From Clostridiaceae bacterium (GTDB lineage: Bacteria; Bacillota; Clostridia; UMGS1883; JAAYMJ01): a stretch of DNA of 7,369 nucleotides. The notes under the pieces were generated by a model that had not been told where the DNA came from, did not search any database, and saw only the letters and a list, made by a program, of their open reading frames with translations. The stretch is taken from positions 1 to 7,369 of the forward strand of contig JAAYMJ010000129.1 of the NCBI GenBank assembly GCA_012521455.1. Direction: 5' to 3'. Shown here one piece after another: positions 1 to 6,200 of this stretch. Made by a program: the position numbers and the translations under genes. The first letter of the stretch is position 1; the number at the start of each line of letters is the position of its first letter.

Positions 1-1029
1 ATTTAGCCTTTTTTCAACCTGGAACCTTCTTCGTATCTTGTGGCGGAGCCTATACACAATGGTGAATACAAAAGGCATTGGCACAACAATTAAAAGCGCC
101 ATTTTATAGTTTAAAAAGAATAAAAGTATTGCCACGCATACCAATAAAAAGATTTCGTTTACCCCGTTTGAAAGCACGTCCTGGATAAACCTTTGAAGCC
201 GGTTTGTGTCGCGGTTTATACGGTTCATCAAGTCCCCGACTTTGCGGTTATCCAATGAGCTTATGGAGAGGTTTTGGATTTTTTCATACAAAAGCGCCTT
301 TAAGTCGCGGCTTAAAGTGCTTGAGGCTTTTGTTGTAACCACACTTCTTAGTATGGATATTAACGTGGAAGATATACCTAAAAGCGCCATGGCGATAACG
401 CACAAAACAAGGAGCTTTACGTTTTTATTTTGAAAATTTCTTAAGCAGTCGTCAATTAAAATCTGGTTCACATAAGGGTTTACAAGCATTATCGCGGAAT
501 TTAGGAAAAAGGTAAAGATAATTAATCCGTACAAAGGCCAGCAGGGCCTTGCGATTAAAAAGAGCCTTTTGAAAATCCCGCGTTTGTCAAGGCAGTTTAA
601 GCACACATTTGTGCGGCGGGAAAAAGCCCGGCCGCATTTTTCGCAGCGCCTCTCCCTTTCATCCGTGTCAATTATCGGAACTTCCCCCGCCAGTATTTCG
701 GTTATGGCGTTATAAAGGTACGAAAACAAGGATATGTATTCCATTGAGCAGCGGCAGATTACATAGTCCTCATCCCCGCGTTTGCCCACTATCGCCCCGC
801 TGGTTTGAAGTTCCAAAAACTCAAAAGAGTCAAAATCAAAAATGTTATATATTGCCTCAAGCCTTTTGTCATACGCGACAAATATGCGGCTTTTGGTAAC
901 TGCGATAAACCCTTCCTGATAGCTTAACCTTTCATTTAAGTCGGTTTTGGTATAATATATAACTTCCTCACCATTTAGGTGGGAAAACAAACACGCTTCA
1001 TATTCAAGCGGCAACTTGTTATACTTCAT
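1..1029 (-). CDS. ABC exporter half-transporter with N-terminal zinc ribbon (second subunit; 3' part missing)
   Basis: The reading frame is open from an ATG at 1029 to the left edge (343 codons, no stop), so the C-terminal part is missing. Residues 1-125 form a PH-like beta-rich region with no signal peptide. C129/C132 and C143/C146 form a CX2C-X10-CX2C zinc ribbon. From about residue 164 the sequence follows the type I ABC exporter membrane domain: helices near 164-185, 205-228 and 290-328, and the conserved 'VGDLMNRINRDT' segment at 264-275. The nucleotide-binding domain would lie beyond the window. It resembles the 746-residue protein encoded at 1577-3817 in every one of these regions, so the two are probably the halves of a heterodimer in the cytoplasmic membrane. 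It is the third gene of the operon, 22 bases after the DUF1854 gene, with a GAGAGAGG ribosome binding site about 11 bases before the start. Substrate unknown. The family assignment is firm; heterodimer formation is inferred. Confidence 0.93.
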   Translation of the reverse strand, partial: MKYNKLPLEYEACLFSHLNGEEVIYYTKTDLNERLSYQEGFIAVTKSRIFVAYDKRLEAIYNIFDFDSFEFLELQTSGAIVGKRGDEDYVICRCSMEYISLFSYLYNAITEILAGEVPIIDTDERERRCEKCGRAFSRRTNVCLNCLDKRGIFKRLFLIARPCWPLYGLIIFTFFLNSAIMLVNPYVNQILIDDCLRNFQNKNVKLLVLCVIAMALLGISSTLISILRSVVTTKASSTLSRDLKALLYEKIQNLSISSLDNRKVGDLMNRINRDTNRLQRFIQDVLSNGVNEIFLLVCVAILLFFLNYKMALLIVVPMPFVFTIVYRLRHKIRRRFQVEKRLN

Positions 1030-1051
1030 TATTTATCAAGCCTCTCTCAAC

Positions 1052-1561
1052 TTACAGCCATAAATCAAGGATTTTTCTGATTTTGTCGTCAGCTTTTTCA
1101 ATGTCTTCAATAAAGTAGCGGTTTCCGTCAATGTCCATGAGGATGATTGAGCCATCAGGCTTTACAATCATGTTTGAGGATATGTCATGGACCGTGAAAT
1201 TCCTATCCCCCCTGTCGGTGGTAACATCCCAGTAGGAGTAGCCGAATTCCTCTTTTATGGATTTTGCGCTTAATATTTTTGGCATGAAATAGCGTTTTTC
1301 CAGTTCTTCTTCTATAAGTTCCCTCTGCTCGGGCGGAAACTCATTTAAGTCCTCAATTATCCCAATTTCCTCTTCAAAAGTCCTGATACTTATGTATTTA
1401 TTTTCATTTTTAATGGGAAAACAGCGGTAGGTTTCAATGCGCTTGTAGTCCTTGCCGTCAACTATCACGCCTAAAAACCCGCCCGGGGTTTTATAAAACT
1501 TGGTTTTATCCGGCCTTAAATAGTTTATATCCACCGCTTCTTTAATGCTTGGCTCCATCAT
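1052..1561 (-). CDS. DUF1854 family protein, partner of the flanking ABC transporters
   Basis: This 169-residue soluble protein has no signal peptide or membrane segment. From about residue 35 it matches my memory of the DUF1854 pattern: a 'YRCFPI' strand (45-50), a helix with 'FPPEQRELIEEELEKRYFMP' (75-94), a 'WDVTTDRGDRNFTV' segment (111-124), and an end with 'ILMDIDGNRYFIEDIEKAD' followed by 'ILDLWL'. DUF1854 genes are known to sit beside ABC exporters and carry the database label 'cyanophycin metabolism-associated'; the biochemical role is not established. Here the gene lies between two ABC genes, 15 bases after the first and 22 before the second, so all three are very likely co-transcribed. 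An AAAGGA ribosome binding site stands about 10 bases before the first of two consecutive ATG codons; either could be used. A likely role is as a cytosolic accessory or regulatory subunit of the transporter, which is inference. The stop is TAA. Confidence 0.9.
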   Translation of the reverse strand: MMEPSIKEAVDINYLRPDKTKFYKTPGGFLGVIVDGKDYKRIETYRCFPIKNENKYISIRTFEEEIGIIEDLNEFPPEQRELIEEELEKRYFMPKILSAKSIKEEFGYSYWDVTTDRGDRNFTVHDISSNMIVKPDGSIILMDIDGNRYFIEDIEKADDKIRKILDLWL

Positions 1562-1576
1562 TTCTGGTCATTCCTT

Positions 1577-3817
1577 TCATAAAAGCTCTTCGCCTTTAAT
1601 TTTTAGCGCTTCTTTTTGCAGGTTTAGCATTTTATTATAAATACCGTCAAGTTTAATCAGTTCTTCCTGTGTTCCCATTTCCTTGATTTCGCCATGCTCA
1701 ATCACCACGATTTTATCCGCGTCCTTCAGTGTGGAAAGCCTGTGGGCTATGGCGATTGTGGTGCGCCCTTTTATTAGGTTTTGCAGCGCCTCCTGGATTT
1801 GGCGTTCGGTTTCGGTGTCAACGGAGGCGGTGGCCTCGTCTAAAATAAGGATTTTGGGGTTTACTAAAATTGCCCTCGCAATGGCAATCCTCTGCCTTTC
1901 CCCGCCCGAAAGATTTGTGTTTCTCTTTCCGATTACCGTGTCATAGCCGTCGGGAAGGCGCATGATGAATTCATGGGCGTTTGCAAGTTTTGCCGCCTTT
2001 ATGATTTCTTCCCTTGTGGCGTCAGGCCTTGCAAAGGCTATGTTTTCGGCAATGGTCCCTGAAAAAAGGAAGGTTTCCTGCAAAACCATGCCGATTTGGC
2101 TTCTTAAATCGTTTAAATCTATATCCTTAATGTTCACCCCGTCTATTAAAACATCCCCTTCATCCACATCATAAAGACGGGTGATAATATTTGTAATGGT
2201 GCTTTTGCCTGCCCCGGAATGGCCCACAAGGCCTATCATCTGACCTGCCTTTATTTCCAAATTGATATTTTTTAACACGTTTTTGTTGGGCTCATATGCA
2301 AAGTAGACGTTTTTTAAAGTGATATCCCCTTTAATGTTTGGCATTCTTACTGGGTTCGGGGACTCCGGCACGTCGCTTTTGCGGTCAATTATGTCAAAAA
2401 TCCTTTGGGCTGAGTTCATGCAGTTGGTGTACCAGTCAAAGGTGTGCACCATATAGTCAATGGGGCTGTAAATCATGCCAAGGTATCCGATAAAGGTCAT
2501 CAAGGTACCAAAGGTCATAATCCCTGATATTACGCTGTAGCCGCCAAAACTCCAGACAAAAAGCCCACCGATATTCATAATGTATGAAAAAACAGGGAAT
2601 GTCCTTGCCCTGTTATAGCCTTCCTTTAGGCGGGCCTGAAGAAGGTTTTCGTTATACTGTTTAAACCTGTTTATTTCCGAGCTTTCCTTACCGAAAGCCT
2701 TAACCACCCTTGCCCCTGACAAAGAGTCGTTAATTAAGGAATTGAGCCTTGAGTTTCTCACCCATGTGGCCCACTTTAATTTGTGAAACCTGGGTATTAC
2801 CCGCCTTGTCATGTAGACAATCAAAGGCACGGGCAAAAATACGAATATGGCTAAAAGGGGGTTAAACATAAACATAATTACTGTGATTGAAACTAACGTC
2901 AAGGCGTTTACCACAAAGTCGGGAACGCCGTAGTTTAAGAAGTATTGGATATCCAGAGCGTCGTTATTTATCCTTGTCATTAGGCTTCCGGTCTGCTTTG
3001 AGTTGTAAAAAGACATGGAAAGCTTGCTCATGGCAGAAAAGAGCTCAAGTTTTATATCATAAATAATCTTTGCCGAAAGCCCCGCCTGGTTTCTACCCCT
3101 TAAAATCGTAATTGAAACCGACGCTACCTCTAAAACAATTAACACTAAAACAATGGATATAATCTGGCCGTAAAACCTTCCTCCCGGGGTTAAAACCTCG
3201 TCATACAGATATCTCCCGCTCACAATGGGGCGGACAAGGGATATCATGGAGGAAAGGAAGATGTATAAAAACACCAAAAACAATTCAAATTTGTAGCGGG
3301 GAAGGTATGAAAGCACCCTTAAAAATAGCGCCTTTTTGTTTAAGCATTTGGGACACGCAAGGCGGTTGTTCCTGGGAAGCCTGCTTCCGCATTTAGGGCA
3401 GAATTCCTCACCTAAATCAATGTCAAAATCATCATCGCTTAAAGGCATACCTTCAACGATTTTTGTGGCAAGCCTTGCTAAATGACCGAATTTGCGCATG
3501 TATGTATTGGTATATGAAATTATTGGGAAGTCCTCCCCGTCCCTGGTCAAGACAATGCTGCCTGTGGCAATCAGGTTTTCATTGTTGAATTTCACGTCTT
3601 TTGTCAAAGGATATGCCATTATTGCGTTATTCTCAATTACATATAAATTCTCATTTGTGAGCGCCGCGTAATTGTCGCAGAAATAACCGTCCTTATTTAA
3701 GTCGCTCTTTGCAAAAAACAGTATGTCTTCTTTTTTTACGCCTTCTTTTTCAAGAAGGCTCATAACCTCGTTAGGAATTTCATCAACAAATTTCGCCTTT
3801 GCCTTCTCCGTAACCAC
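1577..3817 (-). CDS. ABC exporter half-transporter with PH-like and zinc-ribbon N-terminus (first subunit, complete)
   Basis: This 746-residue protein is complete. Residues 10-125 are a beta-rich region resembling bacterial PH-like domains. C140/C143 and C155/C158 form a zinc ribbon. Six membrane helices of the type I exporter fold lie near 177-198, 216-240, 298-318, 319-338, 407-432 and 434-456. The ATPase domain has Walker A G532-T540 (GHSGAGKST), Q-loop Q580, signature LSGGE 636-640, Walker B ILILD 656-660 with catalytic E661, D-loop 665-667 and switch H692. All key residues are present, so it should hydrolyse ATP. Typical half-exporters are about 580-600 residues; the surplus is the N-terminal extension. 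The start is GTG at 3817 with no clear ribosome binding site. Met19 is the first internal ATG, but starting there would remove 'EIPNEV', which aligns with the start of the paralogue ('KLPLEY'), so GTG is preferred. It is first in the operon, after a promoter at 3868-3896. Substrate unknown; lipid, peptide or polymer export are all possible. Confidence 0.95.
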   Translation of the reverse strand: MVTEKAKAKFVDEIPNEVMSLLEKEGVKKEDILFFAKSDLNKDGYFCDNYAALTNENLYVIENNAIMAYPLTKDVKFNNENLIATGSIVLTRDGEDFPIISYTNTYMRKFGHLARLATKIVEGMPLSDDDFDIDLGEEFCPKCGSRLPRNNRLACPKCLNKKALFLRVLSYLPRYKFELFLVFLYIFLSSMISLVRPIVSGRYLYDEVLTPGGRFYGQIISIVLVLIVLEVASVSITILRGRNQAGLSAKIIYDIKLELFSAMSKLSMSFYNSKQTGSLMTRINNDALDIQYFLNYGVPDFVVNALTLVSITVIMFMFNPLLAIFVFLPVPLIVYMTRRVIPRFHKLKWATWVRNSRLNSLINDSLSGARVVKAFGKESSEINRFKQYNENLLQARLKEGYNRARTFPVFSYIMNIGGLFVWSFGGYSVISGIMTFGTLMTFIGYLGMIYSPIDYMVHTFDWYTNCMNSAQRIFDIIDRKSDVPESPNPVRMPNIKGDITLKNVYFAYEPNKNVLKNINLEIKAGQMIGLVGHSGAGKSTITNIITRLYDVDEGDVLIDGVNIKDIDLNDLRSQIGMVLQETFLFSGTIAENIAFARPDATREEIIKAAKLANAHEFIMRLPDGYDTVIGKRNTNLSGGERQRIAIARAILVNPKILILDEATASVDTETERQIQEALQNLIKGRTTIAIAHRLSTLKDADKIVVIEHGEIKEMGTQEELIKLDGIYNKMLNLQKEALKIKGEELL

Positions 3818-3991
3818 TCGATCACAACCCGTTTTCAGATTTTGCTAAATTAATCAGCCTAATCACTATTATAGAATTTTTTATACAAAAAAGCAAGTTA
3901 TACCGCTATATAATCTTATCCAAATCAGTTTTTTGGGTGCCTTTCGCGTGTTGAAATACCAGCCTTTTTTTAGTTCACACAAATTTCATAA
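3818..3991. other. Intergenic region between the small-protein cluster and the ABC operon
   Basis: This 174-base gap lies between the terminator of the small-protein cluster and the GTG start of the ABC gene. Apart from the promoter at 3868-3896, I see no gene, RNA structure or convincing operator. The 5' half of the upstream sequence is not strongly base-paired by eye. Confidence 0.6.
3868..3896 (-). promoter_or_regulatory. Sigma-A-type promoter of the ABC/DUF1854 operon
   Basis: On the minus strand the -35 element TTGCTT (3896-3891) is separated by exactly 17 bases from a perfect -10 element TATAAT (3873-3868). The -35 matches the consensus only at TTG. Transcription would start near 3861, giving a leader of about 44 bases before the GTG start at 3817. 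Confidence 0.7.
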
Positions 3992-4020
3992 ATTAAAAAG
4001 CGCATCGGCAGATGCGCTTT
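3992..4020 (-). terminator. Intrinsic terminator of the three-gene small-protein cluster
   Basis: On the minus strand a perfect 10-base-pair stem (AAAGCGCATC / GATGCGCTTT, plus-strand arms 3997-4006 and 4011-4020) with a four-base loop is followed by a T-rich tail. It begins eight bases after the stop codon of the 103-residue protein gene, and separates this cluster from the ABC operon. Confidence 0.9.
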
Positions 4021-4027
4021 GTATGTA

Positions 4028-4339
4028 TCATATGTCAATAAACCCTGCAATAAATAAAAACGCTAAAACAATTAAAATGGTTTTGTCTTCCACATCATCC
4101 ATGAGCAGGATAATAATTAAGGCGATTAAAATTATGTCGTCAACTTTTAAGTTTGACATAAAGCTAAACGGGTTTGGCCTCAGTCCCCTGATTGCGGGGG
4201 TATCGTCCTCCGTCCGCTTTTCCGGCACTATTAGCTGGGAGTTTTCTTCAATTTTGCTGTTATTGTCCAAATCCTGATTTGAGTTTTCGTTGTTTTCAGG
4301 GAACGTACTTTCGTAAGGGGTGTAATACCTTCTATACAT
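4028..4339 (-). CDS. Small predicted membrane protein, unknown function
   Basis: I do not recognise a named family for this 103-residue protein. The N-terminus is tyrosine- and arginine-rich ('MYRRYYTPYE'). Residues 11-50 are polar and rich in Asn, Glu and Asp, so probably disordered. The C-terminus has two short hydrophobic stretches (about 68-80 and 87-101) separated by an acidic turn 'DDVEDK', suggesting a membrane hairpin. There is no cleavable signal peptide, so the disordered arm and both ends may stay on one side of the membrane. The gene has an excellent GGGAGG ribosome binding site before the ATG at 4339. It is third in a cluster, 16 bases after the 117-residue gene, and is followed at once by a terminator. 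The clear ribosome binding site, operon position and terminator support a real gene. Membrane topology is inferred. Confidence 0.85.
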   Translation of the reverse strand: MYRRYYTPYESTFPENNENSNQDLDNNSKIEENSQLIVPEKRTEDDTPAIRGLRPNPFSFMSNLKVDDIILIALIIILLMDDVEDKTILIVLAFLFIAGFIDI

Positions 4340-4355
4340 ATTAAACCTCCCTTAC

Positions 4356-4709
4356 TTATTTTCTAAATAAGTCAAGATTGGAAAAAAGCCTTCCGATTTG
4401 CAGTATTTTTATCGCGTGGTCCATTTTTGCTTTTCTTCTTTCGCTTAAGTAGGGTTTTACCGCCATAAGCAAATTCATGTGCGGGTCGTTTTTATTGGAA
4501 ATTGAGGATAACACCTCGCTGATTTTATTAATCTGGCTATCTTCTACTTTGGGAGATTCAATTTTTATATCATCGGGTATTGCTAAATCGTTTGTTTGAA
4601 ATTCCTCTTTTTCCTCTTCGCCTTTTATGTTTGCGATAAGTTTGCTTACCTTATCCACAACTTCAGGGTCGCTTAAGAGTTTTTTGATGTTTTCTTCAGT
4701 ATTGCTCAT
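4356..4709 (-). CDS. Small soluble helical protein, unknown function
   Basis: This 117-residue charged protein has no membrane segment or signal peptide. Residues 8-26 form a helical motif with 'LLSDPEVVDKVSKLI' that resembles the C-terminus of the protein encoded just upstream. Residues 29-60 are acidic and probably a linker. Residues 74-117 ('LLMAVKPYLSERRKAKMDHA' at 80-99, then a mixed hydrophobic/basic helix) form a second helical unit. I recall similar 'KP(Y/F)LS..R..K.D.AI' tails in hypothetical proteins of Clostridia, but know no function. The start ATG at 4709 is preceded by an AGGGGGGG ribosome binding site that lies against the stop codon of the previous gene (11-base gap), so translation may be coupled. 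The architecture hints at a protein-protein interaction role, perhaps with the membrane hairpin protein downstream; this is inference. Confidence 0.86.
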   Translation of the reverse strand: MSNTEENIKKLLSDPEVVDKVSKLIANIKGEEEKEEFQTNDLAIPDDIKIESPKVEDSQINKISEVLSSISNKNDPHMNLLMAVKPYLSERRKAKMDHAIKILQIGRLFSNLDLFRK

Positions 4710-4720
4710 ATAAACCCCCC

Positions 4721-4981
4721 CTATTTTAGATATTTGCTGATTTTTTTCACAATTTCCGGGTTATCCATTAGTTCGTTTATCAATTTATCCCGCTCATCAG
4801 GGCTTATTCCGTTTTGAGGATTGATTTTCTTAATGGTTTTTAACAACTCGTCTTTATTTTTTAAGGATTTTAAAATTTCCTGGCCTTCCTTGGTTTTCGC
4901 AAATTCTTCCGCCATTTTGACGCCTTCTTTCAACTTAGCGGGGTCCATTTTAGATAAATTTTGCAAAAATTTTTCTATCAT
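4721..4981 (-). CDS. Small soluble helical protein, first gene of the small-protein cluster, unknown function
   Basis: This 86-residue protein is rich in Lys and Glu, is predicted almost wholly helical, and has no signal peptide or membrane segment. Residues 11-50 look like two amphipathic helices ('KEGVKMAEEFAKTKEGQEIL'). A 'NPQNGISPDERDKL' turn follows, then a terminal motif 'INELMDNPEIVKKISKYLK' (68-86). That motif matches the N-terminal motif of the next protein, with about 8 of 19 positions identical. The ATG at 4981 has a GAAGGGAG ribosome binding site at good spacing, and the stop is TAG. No convincing promoter was found in the 110 bases upstream. It could transcribe from a weak or alternative-sigma promoter there. 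No named family recognised. Confidence 0.85.
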   Translation of the reverse strand: MIEKFLQNLSKMDPAKLKEGVKMAEEFAKTKEGQEILKSLKNKDELLKTIKKINPQNGISPDERDKLINELMDNPEIVKKISKYLK

Positions 4982-5091
4982 ATTATATCTCCCTTCATAT
5001 ACTTAATTAATATGTTTGAAAATTCGCTATTATTACAGCTTTAGGAATACTTTCTTTTATCAAGGTATGCAAAAGGGCCGATTTTGTGCAT

Positions 5092-5115
5092 AAAAAAAGC
5101 GGGGCTTTGCCCCGC
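5092..5115 (-). terminator. Intrinsic terminator of the PilZ gene
   Basis: On the minus strand a perfect seven-base-pair GC stem (GCGGGGC / GCCCCGC, plus-strand arms 5099-5105 and 5109-5115) with a three-base loop is followed by seven T residues. It lies 20 bases after the stop codon of the PilZ gene. It separates that gene from the small-protein cluster downstream. Confidence 0.93.
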
Positions 5116-5135
5116 ATAATTTTTTATGAAAAGCC

Positions 5136-5792
5136 TTATTTAAAAATAAACCCGAAAAACCCGCGCTCATGCCTGATTTGCTCAAGCTGGCGCTCATGTA
5201 TGTACTTTAAAATCGCGTCCTGTTCTTTGGTTTCCATGTCAATAAATTTCGCGCTGACCCTGTAATATCCCGGTTCGTCTTGTTGAGGAGGTACGCTGTT
5301 ACACCTAACTATAATCGCCCTGTACTCAATGGGGATTTTATCCAAATATATTGTTCCTTTTATTTCCTCCCCTTTTTTAAGTTCCATTAAAAATTTGAAA
5401 GCCACCCCGTTTCCACTGATATCAATGGTTCTGGTTTCAACAGTGTTAACCTTTATCCTAAGGCTTGCTTTAAGCCTGTAGTATTCCCTTCTTTGCTCTT
5501 TCACAAATTCCGAAACCTGTCTTATAACAAAGGAATAAACCTTCCTTTCCGCCTTTTGTTCCAAAATATTTGCCATACATGTGTACGCTGTCCCCGGCTT
5601 GGGAAGTACTATTTGAATGTTCTTCCCAACCCATTTTGACATATCCGTGCCTGTCGGGGAGCTTATAATATATTCGTCCTTAGCCAAAACTTCTTCAACC
5701 CTGCTTGTATAGGAAATAGATGATATCGTGCCGTCCGAAAGCTGGAATTTAATGGATATTTTATCCCCTACGTCCATCCTCACTTCTTTCAT
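5136..5792 (-). CDS. YcgR-like PilZ domain protein, probable cyclic-di-GMP receptor
   Basis: This 218-residue cytoplasmic protein has the two-domain layout of YcgR/YpfA flagellar-brake proteins. Residues 1-97 form a beta-rich YcgR-type N-terminal domain. From about 100 a PilZ domain follows, with the cyclic-di-GMP-binding signature intact: RxxxR at R102-R106 and DxSxxG at D124-G129 ('DISGNG'). Proteins of this family bind cyclic-di-GMP and slow or stop the flagellar motor or affect secretion and biofilm traits. The C-terminus ends in an aromatic tail 'GFFGFIFK'. The ATG at 5792 has a perfect AGGAGG ribosome binding site six bases upstream, so the start is firm. It is transcribed alone, closed by its own terminator, and no flagellar genes are in the window. 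Ligand binding is well supported by motif; motility control is inferred from the family. Confidence 0.93.
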   Translation of the reverse strand: MKEVRMDVGDKISIKFQLSDGTISSISYTSRVEEVLAKDEYIISSPTGTDMSKWVGKNIQIVLPKPGTAYTCMANILEQKAERKVYSFVIRQVSEFVKEQRREYYRLKASLRIKVNTVETRTIDISGNGVAFKFLMELKKGEEIKGTIYLDKIPIEYRAIIVRCNSVPPQQDEPGYYRVSAKFIDMETKEQDAILKYIHERQLEQIRHERGFFGFIFK

Positions 5793-5798
5793 GCTGTA

Positions 5799-5804
5799 CC
5801 TCCT
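5799..5804 (-). promoter_or_regulatory. Consensus ribosome binding site of the PilZ gene
   Basis: AGGAGG on the minus strand, six bases before the ATG at 5792. It fixes this start over the second Met at residue 6. Confidence 0.9.
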
Positions 5805-5948
5805 ATCTGGCTGAATAATTGCGTTTTTGCCAACAAATAATAAATATTAAAAAAATTATCCTGTTTTTATAAATTGTACTACATTGTCAATTAAAAGTCA
5901 ATAAACCCGGGATTAGCAAGCCCCGTTTTAAAAAATTTTAAAAAGTAA

Positions 5949-5977
5949 TTGACAAATGAAAAAGACTTTGCTATAAT
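5949..5977 (+). promoter_or_regulatory. Consensus sigma-A promoter of tRNA-Leu
   Basis: TTGACA (5949-5954) and TATAAT (5972-5977) are both perfect consensus and separated by the ideal 17 bases. Transcription would start near 5984, about 13 bases before the mature tRNA. This strength is typical for stable RNA genes. Confidence 0.95.
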
Positions 5978-5996
5978 GTGCAAGTCAGTAAGATAT

Positions 5997-6085
5997 GCCG
6001 GAGTGGCGGAATAGGCAGACGCACAGGACTTAAAATCCTGCGGTGGTAAAACACCGTACCGGTTCGACCCCGGTCTCCGGCACCA
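5997..6085 (+). tRNA. tRNA-Leu (anticodon UAA)
   Basis: The full cloverleaf can be drawn. The acceptor stem is GCCGGAG (5997-6003) with CTCCGGC (6075-6081). The anticodon stem CAGGA/TCCTG encloses loop CTTAAAA with anticodon TAA at 6031-6033, which reads UUA (and UUG by wobble). There is a long variable arm (GGTG...CACC), as expected for class II tRNA-Leu. The T stem is ACCGG/CCGGT around TTCGACC. The discriminator base is A (6082), as leucine tRNAs require, and CCA is encoded at 6083-6085. The gene stands alone between its own promoter and terminator. No integrase or repeated 3' end is seen nearby. Confidence 0.98.
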
Positions 6086-6086
6086 G

Positions 6087-6126
6087 CAGCGGTTTTTGGA
6101 AATCCAAAAGCCGCTGTTTTTGTTTA
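6087..6126 (+). terminator. Intrinsic terminator of tRNA-Leu
   Basis: A long stem pairs CAGCGG (6087-6092) with CCGCTG (6111-6116). It continues through a G-U pair and TTTTGG/CCAAAA to a four-base loop at 6100-6103, and is followed by TTTTTG and more T-rich sequence. It begins two bases after the CCA end of the tRNA. Confidence 0.93.
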
Positions 6127-6200
6127 TTGGGTTTTAACATAAATAAAAAATTAACATAAATACAAAAAAAGATAACAAAATATAACTATTAAAATAAAAA
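6127..6200 (+). other. AT-rich leader region before the lipoprotein gene
   Basis: The bases between the tRNA terminator and the lipoprotein ribosome binding site are almost all A and T. They hold a 12-base direct repeat (6134-6145 and 6151-6162). No promoter with both good -35 and -10 elements is visible, so the lipoprotein promoter is unresolved. Confidence 0.5.
6134..6162 (+). repeat. Tandem 12-base direct repeat upstream of the lipoprotein gene
   Basis: TTAACATAAATA occurs at 6134-6145 and again at 6151-6162, a spacing of 17 bases. In such AT-rich DNA it may be chance, but two exact copies just upstream of a gene could also be a binding site. Confidence 0.5.

Noticed and set aside
206..899. 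Open plus-strand frames at 206-433 and 609-899
   Set aside because: They lie opposite the ABC gene at 1-1029, have no ribosome binding site and no recognisable protein features.
1683..2174. Open plus-strand frames at 1683-1946 and 1962-2174
   Set aside because: They are antisense to the ATPase domain of the complete ABC gene, whose motifs are all intact on the minus strand.
3933..4277. Open plus-strand frame of 114 codons
   Set aside because: It crosses a terminator and runs antisense to the 103-residue protein gene, which has a strong ribosome binding site.
4821..5006. Open plus-strand frame of 61 codons
   Set aside because: It is antisense to the 86-residue gene and lacks a ribosome binding site.
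4982..5091. Sporulation-sigma promoter for the small-protein cluster
   Set aside because: CATA-like words occur, but none pairs with a matching -35 at the right spacing, so no call was made.
5855..5890. Promoter for the PilZ gene using TTGACA (5885-5890) and GATAAT (5855-5860) on the minus strand
   Set aside because: The spacing is 24 bases, too long for a sigma-A promoter, and no better pair was found.
5908..5925. Hairpin CGGG...CCCG followed by T residues between the PilZ and tRNA genes
   Set aside because: The stem is only four base pairs with a ten-base loop, and no transcript is known to end there.
5997..6126. tRNA-Leu as an integration site for a mobile element
   Set aside because: No integrase gene and no second copy of the tRNA 3' end appear in the window; the following sequence is the tRNA's own terminator.
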